Of a DNA stretch of 16,326 nucleotides, positions 5,853 to 11,804 are shown piece by piece. The stretch lies in the NCBI RefSeq assembly GCF_900538805.1, contig NZ_UPZP01000045.1:1-16326 (forward strand). Reading direction: 5' to 3'. The position numbers and the translations under genes were made by a program. Numbering within the stretch: position 1 is the stretch's first letter; the number at the start of each line of letters is the position of its first letter. The notes under the pieces are model-generated. The model did not search any database and was not told the DNA's origin. It saw only the letters and a program-made list of their open reading frames with translations. This DNA comes from an uncultured Dialister sp. (GTDB taxonomy: Bacteria > Bacillota > Negativicutes > Veillonellales > Dialisteraceae).

Positions 5853-6216
5853 GTATTCCCGTAAGCAAGTGGGTTCAGACGGTTCAAAGGGTTCAGAGGA
5901 GAAGGTTGACGGGACCTGCGGCCCCGAGGGTTCTTAAGGTTCTAAAGTTTGACAGCTGCTGCGTAGCTGAGGGTTGTGGTCTCGCCATTGGACACGCCTG
6001 CGGCGTGAGGGTTCAGAGGGTTCAGAAGGTTCAAAGGGTTCAGAGGGGAAGGTATCGCCCTTCGGGCGATGAGTATATAGCCGCCTGTCGGCGGCATATA
6101 AAACTCCCCTCTGAACCAGCCCGCTCTGTGGGCGGAACCCATCGTCCGGCGCGAAGCGCACGGACGATAGAACCCGGGCGCCAAAGGCGCCTGAACCCAC
6201 TCGTCTTCGGGAATAC
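5853..6216 (+). repeat. Modular hairpin repeat element, copy R4, with terminal inverted repeats
   Basis: Bounded by inverted repeats 5853-5878 and 6191-6216, matching at 22 of 26 positions; they begin GTATTCCCG and end GTGGGTTCAG. Inside are words GGTTCAGAR, GAGGGTTCTTAAGG and GAGGGTTGTGG separated by GC stems, four nine-base words around 6011-6046, then the standard block: stem 6054-6060/6064-6070, the GCCGCC/GGCGGC stem flanked by TATA, CCTCTGAACC, the GCCCGC stem with a G-T pair, and stem 6141-6152/6156-6168. It fills nearly the whole gap between pfkA and the aroK-like gene; the remaining bases show nothing recognisable. Confidence 0.8.
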
Positions 6217-6241
6217 CGGTAAGCACCGCCATTGACTCCCC

Positions 6242-6784
6242 CTATTTCCTCCGTTCCGCGAAGGTGACGTGGTGCTGGTCGATATACCGGGCTATGAGGA
6301 GGGCCGTCTGCTCGGGGTGGCAGTTGGTGGTATTGATGACCAGGTCCACCCGGTCCCTCCACTTGGCCCATTTCCGGAGCATCTGCCGTACGTAGCCGTC
6401 TACGTCGGAGTAGTCCATGGTGGGCCTTTTGCCGATGCGGCGGCGCACCCGTTCCGCCAGGCGGAAGGGGCGGGCGTAGAGGAGGATCATAAGGCCGTAT
6501 TCGGAGAGGAGGTGGAATTTCTCCTCCGTCATGGGATAGTTCCCGCCCATGGCTATCACCGCTTCGTGGTAGTAGCGCACATGGTTAATGACCTGCATTT
6601 CCTTTTCCGCAAAGGCTTCGGGCCCCGCTTCTTTATAGATATCTGCTATTTTCTTTCCGTTTTCACGCTCCATCATCCGGTCCGTATCCGCCAGCTGCCA
6701 TTCCAGTCCGTCAGAGAGTATCTTCGCCGCCCGGCTCTTGCCTGTGCCCATGGGACCGATGAGGACTATATTTCTCTTTTTCAT
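6242..6784 (-). CDS. Shikimate kinase-like P-loop kinase at the end of the pilus cluster
   Basis: Protein of 180 residues. Walker A GPMGTGKS is at 10-17, DTD at 33-35, and AMGGN at 78-82 corresponds to the glycine-rich GGG motif, all as in AroK. However the shikimate-binding Arg of the FRxxE motif is absent: the sequence here is AFAEKE (57-62), with Ala59 where Arg is expected, and the C-terminal substrate Arg also seems replaced (RKWAKW region). A lid-like KRPT is present. So it keeps the nucleotide site but probably not normal shikimate binding. ATG 6782-6784 is chosen because the P-loop must start close to it and GAGGT precedes it; this makes a 74-base overlap with pilO. The position after pilMNO matches the pil-aroK order of many diderm bacteria. 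No aroB follows. Confidence 0.75.
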   Translation of the reverse strand: MKKRNIVLIGPMGTGKSRAAKILSDGLEWQLADTDRMMERENGKKIADIYKEAGPEAFAEKEMQVINHVRYYHEAVIAMGGNYPMTEEKFHLLSEYGLMILLYARPFRLAERVRRRIGKRPTMDYSDVDGYVRQMLRKWAKWRDRVDLVINTTNCHPEQTALLIARYIDQHHVTFAERRK

Positions 6785-7268
6785 AGGTACCTCGGATTTG
6801 GAATGTCTGAACCTCCATTTCATAGGCCAGCCCCTTTGGCGACCGTTTCAGTTCTTTAAGGTTCACGGCACTCCATCTTTCTTTGCCTTTTATTATATCA
6901 AAGGTTTGCACGATTTGTGCATAGGTACCGGTGCCGGAAATATGAAAAATGTGAAATATTCCTTTGTCCCCTTCCTTTTCTTCTTCAGAAACAGTGTCCA
7001 CTTGAAGGCCTCCTTCCTCCACCGCCGCCAGGACGGAGGCCGGGGAGGTGGCAGGGAAGAGGCTTTCCAGGAAGGGGAGGCAGGAGCGGCGGGCCGGGGC
7101 TTTGGCAAAGATTTCCACCTGCCTGTTTTCCTGTTCCAGACTTTGGGCGATGCTCTCCTTTTCCAGGGCCATGAGCTTCAGATAGCCGCCGGAAAGGAGA
7201 AAGAAAAGGGAGAGAAGCAGGAAGGTCCTTCCGTATTTCCTGTCATTTCCCAGCTTTTTCCAGTCCAT
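6711..7268 (-). CDS. pilO: PilO/GspM-like pilus assembly protein
   Basis: Protein of 185 residues with a short cytoplasmic start, one membrane segment about residues 15-31 (TFLLLSLFFLLSGGYLKLM), then a coiled-coil-like stretch (34-52, ALEKESIAQSLEQENRQ) and a small alpha/beta domain. This architecture and its place right after the PilN-like gene indicate PilO, which pairs with PilN in the inner membrane to align the pilus machine. Sequence identity to PilO is too low to see motifs. ATG 7266-7268 follows AAGGAGGA and overlaps the end of the previous gene by 26 bases. The last 24 residues are rich in His, Arg and Glu and are read from DNA that also encodes the start of the kinase gene; they may be a recent extension. 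Confidence 0.7.
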   Translation of the reverse strand: MDWKKLGNDRKYGRTFLLLSLFFLLSGGYLKLMALEKESIAQSLEQENRQVEIFAKAPARRSCLPFLESLFPATSPASVLAAVEEGGLQVDTVSEEEKEGDKGIFHIFHISGTGTYAQIVQTFDIIKGKERWSAVNLKELKRSPKGLAYEMEVQTFQIRGTYEKEKYSPHRSHGHRQEPGGEDTL

Positions 7269-8667
7269 GGTCTCCTCCTTTCAGGGAAATGGTGAAATCC
7301 ACCAGTCCCGTCACCGGATCCGCCTTTCTCTTCCCATTCTGCGCCGGGCTGCCCCAGGAGGCGGAAAAGGAATTCCGGAAGAAGTTGAGCCGCTCCGTTG
7401 ACTGGGCGGTGCCGCGGATATGCAGCACGTCGCCGTCCTGGCGGATGGAGGAAAGCACAATGCCCGCCGGCACCGTTTCTCCCAGAAGAACCAGCTTTTT
7501 CTCCCATTGTCCGTCCCTTTTTTCCAGTTCTTCCAGAAGCGCAGCCAGTTCCCTTTCCCTGGCTGCCTCCCGCCTTGCCTCCACCAGCTGCGCCTTCTGG
7601 GGCTTCAGTCTTCCCTCCTCCTGCCGAAGGGCGGAAAGGCGGTTTTCCGTAGAAAGGAAATCGCCCCCTGCCATCAGGAAGAAAAGAAGGGACAGCAGGC
7701 AGAATCCCTGGGCGGCCCGAAGGGTCCTGTTTTCTTTGGTCAGGAAGGACGGCCCCTTTTCCGTAAGCGGCAGATGGAGACGCCCTTTAGGGAGATGGCG
7801 GAAAAGGACCTCCATATCCGGCCAGCCGCCCGGTTCGGAGAGGAAATTGTCCTCCAGGGTGATGCTATCTGCCGGAAAATCATCTCCCCTGGAAGATTCT
7901 ATTTCCTCCTTCATCCGTCCTTTCCAGAAGGCCGCCTCTTCCCTGCCGCAGTCCGCCAGGGGGAGGAAGAAACAGGCTGCCATTTTGCTATTGAAATTGG
8001 AAAGACAGCGTTTCATAAAGAGGGCGCCCTTCCCCGTTTCCTCCTTCCTCAGTATGCGGCTCCGCAAAAGCCGGTCCTTCCGGAAAATCAGGATGGCCGA
8101 CCGTTTCCGTCCATACAGGATGAAATGGGGCGCATCGGACAGGGGCACCGCCGTCACCGGCAGGGCCTCTCCTATATGGCAGCCGGCAAGAGCGGCGCCC
8201 TTTTCCCACAGCCCGAGAGTATCCCTTTTCACCGCTTCCACATGTACTTCCCAGCCCAGGGGCGTGTGGGAGGTGATTTCCCACCCCAGGGCCATGGGCT
8301 CTTCCGTACGGAAGATACGGTCCTCCTCCCAGTACATGGTTTCTTCCATTTCCTCCTCCGTCATGGCAGGGTACTTCCTGTTTTCCAGCCGAAGATCCGG
8401 GAAATTGACCAGAAGGAGGATTTCCTTCCGCCTCATACCCTGTCCTTCCAGTGCCTGAAAGGCGGCGGCAAGGCCCTTTCCCGTCAATTCCTCTACCGGC
8501 TCCGAAGCGGTGCGGAGGAACCGCCCCTCCTGCAGATCCGCCGCCCACAGTCTTCCCTCCAGCAGGACGCAGACCATGGAGGGATGGCGAAAGGCCTGCC
8601 ACCGCTGATAGAGAGGATGGGCGGTGATTTTATTTATCCATTCTATATGGTTCACTATATGGTTCAC
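7243..8667 (-). CDS. pilN: PilM-PilN-like fusion (GspL-like) pilus assembly protein
   Basis: Protein of 474 residues. Residues 30-300 are soluble and look like a degenerate PilM/GspL actin-fold domain: short strand pairs VCVLLEGRLWAADL and LLLVNFPDLRLENRKYP are followed by EEMEETMYWEEDRIF, the place of the PilM lP...E.. helix. A membrane segment lies at 319-335, a charged coiled coil at 338-388, and a PilN-like ferredoxin-fold domain at 390-468 (ETVPAGIVLSSIRQDGDVLHIRGTAQS). PilM and PilN are usually separate; here they appear to be one chain, as in GspL. Start is a GTG at 8665-8667, nine bases after GGAGG; it overlaps the upstream gene by 38 bases. It links the cytoplasmic motor side to PilO. 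Confidence 0.72.
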   Translation of the reverse strand: MNHIVNHIEWINKITAHPLYQRWQAFRHPSMVCVLLEGRLWAADLQEGRFLRTASEPVEELTGKGLAAAFQALEGQGMRRKEILLLVNFPDLRLENRKYPAMTEEEMEETMYWEEDRIFRTEEPMALGWEITSHTPLGWEVHVEAVKRDTLGLWEKGAALAGCHIGEALPVTAVPLSDAPHFILYGRKRSAILIFRKDRLLRSRILRKEETGKGALFMKRCLSNFNSKMAACFFLPLADCGREEAAFWKGRMKEEIESSRGDDFPADSITLEDNFLSEPGGWPDMEVLFRHLPKGRLHLPLTEKGPSFLTKENRTLRAAQGFCLLSLLFFLMAGGDFLSTENRLSALRQEEGRLKPQKAQLVEARREAARERELAALLEELEKRDGQWEKKLVLLGETVPAGIVLSSIRQDGDVLHIRGTAQSTERLNFFRNSFSASWGSPAQNGKRKADPVTGLVDFTISLKGGDHGLEKAGK

Positions 8668-9040
8668 TTCTGATATCCTCCACCGTTATCAACGCCTTTC
8701 CATCCTTTTCTTCCATTCTGTATGTGATGTTCACGTACCGCCGGTAATCCCGATTTCCATCCTCCGCCTGGGACAGGATGTTTCCGTCTTTCGGGAAAGA
8801 TACCATCACCGTCCTGCCGCTTATGGTAAAGGAAGTCCCCTCCCTCCTGCCCCGGGAGCGGGAAGAAAGGGCCCAGTTGGCGCCGCTTTCCGCTGCATAC
8901 ACGGAAGCAAGGCCCTTCCGGTATCGGATGACGGACTCCCGGCTCCGCCCCTGGTAGAACACAAATCCCACAGACACCGTGAGAAGGGCGGTCATGAAGA
9001 GAAGGAGGGAGAGTGCCAGACTTCCTTTCCGCCTATTCAT
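8630..9040 (-). CDS. PilX/GspK-like minor pilus protein
   Basis: Protein of 136 residues. It starts MNRRKGSLALSLLLFMTALL: short basic leader, Gly, then a hydrophobic helix, as in prepilin peptidase substrates. Residue +5 after the Gly is Ser, not the usual Glu, as in GspK/PilX proteins that cap the fibre tip. YAAESGANWAL (about 48-58) is the characteristic PilX-type sequence after the helix. ATG 9038-9040 overlaps the upstream gene by 8 bases, and the 3' end overlaps the PilM-PilN gene by 38 bases. The last residues contain SEPYSEPY, the product of a 12-base duplication. Confidence 0.75.
   Translation of the reverse strand: MNRRKGSLALSLLLFMTALLTVSVGFVFYQGRSRESVIRYRKGLASVYAAESGANWALSSRSRGRREGTSFTISGRTVMVSFPKDGNILSQAEDGNRDYRRYVNITYRMEEKDGKALITVEDIRSEPYSEPYRMDK
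8644..8667. repeat. 12-base tandem duplication in a gene overlap
   Basis: TATATGGTTCAC occurs twice in a row (8644-8655 and 8656-8667). It lies in the overlap of two minus-strand genes and is read in two frames: as SEPYSEPY at the end of the PilX-like protein and NHIVNHIE at the start of the PilM-PilN-like protein. The GTG start codon falls in one copy and an identical GTG in the other. Confidence 0.85.
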
Positions 9041-9599
9041 AGACCTTCCCCTTTCCGTAGAAATCGGCGTAGGGAATCACCGATGTTTCAAAATCCCTGT
9101 CCATCCTCTTCATCTGGTGGTGCATGGTAAAGGAAATGACCACCGGCCCGCCGCCTTCCTGATGAAAAAGGGATTTCTTCCCCGGCAGGAAAGCATAGGC
9201 CTCAGGGCCTGTGTATTCGCCGGTTATGGGTTGGATGCGGTCATTGTAAAGCTGGAGCTTCAGCTTCTCCCGATCCACGAAGAAACGATAGGTGACATCG
9301 ATTTCCTTGTTCATGACAGCCCGGCAATCATGGGTACCATCGGTTTTCTGATTGATGACACCCCAGTAATCATAGGCATTCCCCTTCACCTCTCCTGCCA
9401 TGGACTTCCTGTTATTCCTGATTTTCTCCACCATGAAATCCATGGCAAAGAGTCCGGTCTCCGAAAGTTTCGTCCCCACCCTGCCCCTTTCCATGGCAGT
9501 AAGCCACTCCCCCGTCAGCGGCGCCATCATCACCGCCAGGGCGGACAGGAGGAAAAGAGCCATCAGTGCATCCATGAGGAGCATTCCCTTCCTTCTCAT
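9033..9599 (-). CDS. Minor prepilin (PilW/GspJ-like)
   Basis: Protein of 188 residues starting MRRKGMLLMDALMALFLLSA: a class III prepilin leader of five residues ending in Gly, then the hydrophobic spine. Residue +5 is Asp instead of Glu, a conservative change. After the helix come a regular amphipathic segment (GLFAMDFMVEKIRNNRK) and a beta-rich domain with one Cys and a Lys/Tyr-rich stretch. Length and position next to a PilX-like and a GspI-like gene suggest the GspJ/PilW role in the pilus tip complex. ATG 9597-9599 follows GGAGGACAGGAC and overlaps the upstream gene's stop by 4 bases (ATGA). Confidence 0.75.
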   Translation of the reverse strand: MRRKGMLLMDALMALFLLSALAVMMAPLTGEWLTAMERGRVGTKLSETGLFAMDFMVEKIRNNRKSMAGEVKGNAYDYWGVINQKTDGTHDCRAVMNKEIDVTYRFFVDREKLKLQLYNDRIQPITGEYTGPEAYAFLPGKKSLFHQEGGGPVVISFTMHHQMKRMDRDFETSVIPYADFYGKGKVYE

Positions 9600-9961
9600 G
9601 TCCTGTCCTCCACTAACGTCTCCAAAGCGAAGCCATCGCTTCCCTGCCCCTTCACCAGGCAGCGGACGCGCACCATGGGCACCTCCTGCAGCAGTTCCTT
9701 CTGCCGCCGGATGTTTACGTCATAAACCTTCCCGTTCCTTGTCACCTGACCGGAAGAAGGCATGGCTCCCTTCCCGAAACGAAGAAAATATTTCGCCCGC
9801 TCCATCACATCCTGCGCAATGAGCGCCTCATCCAGCTCCGCCTCCCCCTTTCCCTCAAAATCAAGGGCCGTATGAAGGGTGAAGGCCATACCGGAAATCA
9901 AGATTCCCCCAGCCGCCAGGGCCGTCACCGCCCAGAGAAGAAGAAAGCCTTTCCGTTTCAT
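9596..9961 (-). CDS. Minor prepilin (GspI/PilV-like)
   Basis: Protein of 121 residues starting MKRKGFLLLWAVTALAAGGI: leader MKRKG, then Phe at +1 and a hydrophobic helix, but Trp at +5 where prepilins have Glu. A mostly polar C-terminal domain follows (QDVMERAKYFLRFGKG; VRVRCLVKGQGSDG). It is the size of GspI/PilV minor pilins. ATG 9959-9961 follows AAGGAGGT. It is the first gene after repeat element R5, which separates it from the GspH-like gene, and it opens a run of overlapping genes through to the kinase. Confidence 0.7.
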   Translation of the reverse strand: MKRKGFLLLWAVTALAAGGILISGMAFTLHTALDFEGKGEAELDEALIAQDVMERAKYFLRFGKGAMPSSGQVTRNGKVYDVNIRRQKELLQEVPMVRVRCLVKGQGSDGFALETLVEDRT

Positions 9962-9982
9962 AGGACCTCCTTATGGAAATAA

Positions 9983-10200
9983 AGGGTTCAGAGGGTTCAG
10001 AGGGTGGTGGTGGCGCCCTGCGGGGCGCAAGTTTATATGCCGCTTCGCGGCAGTGCTGCCGCAGGCAGCATATATAACTCCCTTCTGAACCAGCCCGGAA
10101 GGCGAAGCCGATTCCGGGCCGAACCCGGGCCACCCAGGGCCGGCAAGCCCGATGGCGGCCTGCACCCTCTGAACCCACTTGCGCCCGGGAATACCTCCCA
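9983..10200 (+). repeat. Modular hairpin repeat element, copy R5, inside the pilus cluster
   Basis: Two nine-base words GGTTCAGAG (from 9984) are followed by stem 10013-10018/10023-10028 (GCGCCC/GGGCGC), stems near 10040-10070 (GCCGCTTCGCGGC, then GCTGCC-GCA-GGCAGC), CCTTCTGAACC, the nested CCGGAA/TTCCGG stem with inner GGC-GAA-GCC around 10095-10118, and further GC stems to the ending CTCTGAACCCACTTG ... CGGGAATAC, the same ending as R4. It lies between two genes that are transcribed in the same direction, so the reverse complement of the element is probably present in the mRNA. Confidence 0.8.
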
Positions 10201-10214
10201 GCAGCCTCATGCCT

Positions 10215-10697
10215 CTAATTCACCCTCACCCTTCCGGTGTACATGGCCACGGTAATCTCCTTTTTATGCTTACCATCCTTTGTGGTAAGAACAGCGGCAT
10301 AGGTCTTTCCATCTCCTGCAAAATCCTTGCGGAAAGAAAGTTCCAGTTTCCCCGACAGGCGGACCGAGGCAGGCAGCTTTCCCTCCGGCTCCATCCGATT
10401 CACGCCCCGCCGGGTGTAGTAGGTGGCGCCGCCTCCCGTATCGGGCAGGCAGTAGAAATAATAGGTGTTGGACGTATTTCCATAGCGGCCGGTGTCGTTT
10501 TTGGAAAGCACCTGCACCTGCCGGATGGCGGCTGCCAGTGTTTCCACCGCCATGTCCAGTTCCTTTTCCTCCTGCCAGGACCGGATGGCAGGAAAGGTGA
10601 TGGCCCCTGCCAGGGACACCAGGAGAAGGATAACCAGAGCCTCAACTAAAAGGAAACCAGGGCGGCGGGAACATCCCCCATATTTCCTGCCATCCAT
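10215..10697 (-). CDS. GspH/FimT-like prepilin
   Basis: Protein of 160 residues. A leader of 14 residues ends in RRPG, followed by FLLVEALVILLLVSLAGAI: Gly at -1, Phe at +1 and Glu at +5, a complete prepilin peptidase site. The following helix (IRSWQEEKELDMAVETLAAAIRQVQ) and beta-rich tail match GspH/FimT/ComGD proteins, which prime or stabilise the pilus. ATG 10695-10697 has GGAGGGG about 11 bases upstream; it overlaps the prepilin peptidase gene by 56 bases. The leader is longer than the usual 5-8 residues, so the true start could be an internal alternative codon, but none is obvious. Confidence 0.82.
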   Translation of the reverse strand: MDGRKYGGCSRRPGFLLVEALVILLLVSLAGAITFPAIRSWQEEKELDMAVETLAAAIRQVQVLSKNDTGRYGNTSNTYYFYCLPDTGGGATYYTRRGVNRMEPEGKLPASVRLSGKLELSFRKDFAGDGKTYAAVLTTKDGKHKKEITVAMYTGRVRVN

Positions 10698-11223
10698 AGG
10701 CCATCACCCCTCCCATGGCAATAAAAGGGCCGAACCGCACTTCTTCGTGAATGCTTCGTCTGCCGGCAAGGAGAGGAATGGCAAGCAAGAGCAGCGCCGA
10801 GAGAGCAGAAAGCCAGACAAAGAGCAGCGCCGCAAAGGGGGAAAACCAGAAGGCGGCGCCGGTGGAAAGGACCAGGTCCCCGGTGCCCATGGATTTCCTG
10901 GAAATCAGGTACAGCGCCATATATATGGCCAAAACAAGGGCGGCAGATAGAAAACTTTCCACTGCCCCCTGCCGCCGGAAAGCGGTCATGAGTCCCGTCA
11001 CCGCCAGAAGGACACTCCAGCCGTCAGAAATACAGCCGGTACGCCAGTCCTCCAGCGCCGGCAGTACCAGAAGCAGCGCAAAAAGGGCGGGAGAAAGGAA
11101 GGACACCCCCTTCATGAGCAGGTATCCATACCAAAGGATGAGTCCTGCCCAGAGAAAGAGCCATTTCCTGTCCCACCAAAGCCGGTCCCAGAAAACCATT
11201 CCTTCCGCTCCTGCCTTTTTCAT
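10642..11223 (-). CDS. pilD: Prepilin peptidase (A24 family, peptidase domain only)
   Basis: Protein of 193 residues, nearly all hydrophobic helices. The two catalytic aspartates of aspartic peptidase family A24 are visible: Asp59 in LEDWRTGCISD and Asp116 in MGTGD (113-116, GxGD). RFGPFIAMG at 163-171 is the usual conserved loop. It cleaves prepilin leaders after Gly in the inner membrane, and the prepilins of this cluster are its expected substrates. It lacks the N-terminal methyltransferase domain with the CxxC pairs found in classical PilD, so it may not methylate the new N-terminus. ATG 11221-11223 follows GGAGG; Met9 is a possible alternative start. Confidence 0.9.
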   Translation of the reverse strand: MKKAGAEGMVFWDRLWWDRKWLFLWAGLILWYGYLLMKGVSFLSPALFALLLVLPALEDWRTGCISDGWSVLLAVTGLMTAFRRQGAVESFLSAALVLAIYMALYLISRKSMGTGDLVLSTGAAFWFSPFAALLFVWLSALSALLLLAIPLLAGRRSIHEEVRFGPFIAMGGVMAYGWQEIWGMFPPPWFPFS

Positions 11224-11288
11224 AGTGCCTCCATGGTCCGCTATCCGCCAGCCGCTTACCGCCTTCCGTCGACCAGCTTCATCAAGTC

Positions 11289-11361
11289 CATAAGAACCCG
11301 CCCGCCAAAGGCGGGCAGAACCCTCTGAACCTTCTGAACCCGGAGCGGCCCTGCCGCTCCA
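11289..11361 (-). repeat. Short modular hairpin element, R6, just after the pilin stop codon
   Basis: Read on the minus strand it begins one base after the pilin stop: stem 11342-11349/11353-11360 (GGAGCGGC/GCCGCTCC, 8 pairs, 3-base loop), then GGGTTCAGAAGGTTCAGAG, then stem 11300-11306/11310-11316 (GCCCGCC/GGCGGGC) and GGGTTCTTATGG. It has no T run, so it is not a typical terminator, but in the pilin mRNA it could protect the 3' end or reduce read-through into the peptidase gene. It contains the same words as R2 and R4 in the opposite orientation. Confidence 0.75.
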
Positions 11362-11730
11362 TTAAGTGGTCGTTCCAAAGGAAGAGTAGGTCTTTCCTTT
11401 GAACGACGCCACCACTTCCCCCTTATCCTTCAGTTCATAGGTCACCGACTTATCCGGCGGCTCCGGCAGCTTTTTCAGATAGCCCTCATCTCCGCTTCCC
11501 ACCAAGCTGTCCAAAGTAGCGGGATAGGCCCCTTTCTTCACGTAGTACACCTCTGCCGCCGTGCCCATGGTGGACAGATCCGACTGGATCCTTGCCACCT
11601 TGGCCTCATCGGTAAGACCCGTCAGGTTCGGCACCGCCATGGCCGCCAGCACGCCGATAATAGCCACCACAATGACAAGCTCCAGAATCATGAATCCCTT
11701 TCTTTTTCTTCTCTTTCTGTGTTCCGTCAT
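11362..11730 (-). CDS. Type IV pilin-like protein, probable main pilin (GspG/PilA/ComGC-like)
   Basis: Protein of 122 residues. Leader MTEHRKRRKRKG, then FMILELVIVVAIIGVLAAMA: a textbook prepilin site with Gly at -1, Phe at +1 and Glu at +5, continuing into VPNLTGLTDEAKVARIQSDL. YYVKKGAYPATLDSLV matches the segment found in GspG and related pilins. The mature protein has no Cys, so no disulfide loop. I chose ATG 11728-11730, with GGGAG upstream; the open frame runs back to 11808 but the extra residues overlap the regulator gene. It is the best candidate for the fibre subunit, being the most typical pilin and the first structural gene. Hairpin R6 follows its stop. Confidence 0.9.
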   Translation of the reverse strand: MTEHRKRRKRKGFMILELVIVVAIIGVLAAMAVPNLTGLTDEAKVARIQSDLSTMGTAAEVYYVKKGAYPATLDSLVGSGDEGYLKKLPEPPDKSVTYELKDKGEVVASFKGKTYSSFGTTT

Positions 11731-11804
11731 GATAAAACTCCCTATAAAGAAAAATTTGGAATCATTCTGTATAAAAAGACCATCCGGCATGCCCGCTGCT
11801 ACTC

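Noticed and set aside
7289..8673. Long plus-strand open frames opposite the PilM-PilN-like gene
   Set aside because: They are shadows; the minus strand has overlapping, ribosome-site-preceded genes with coherent pilus functions.
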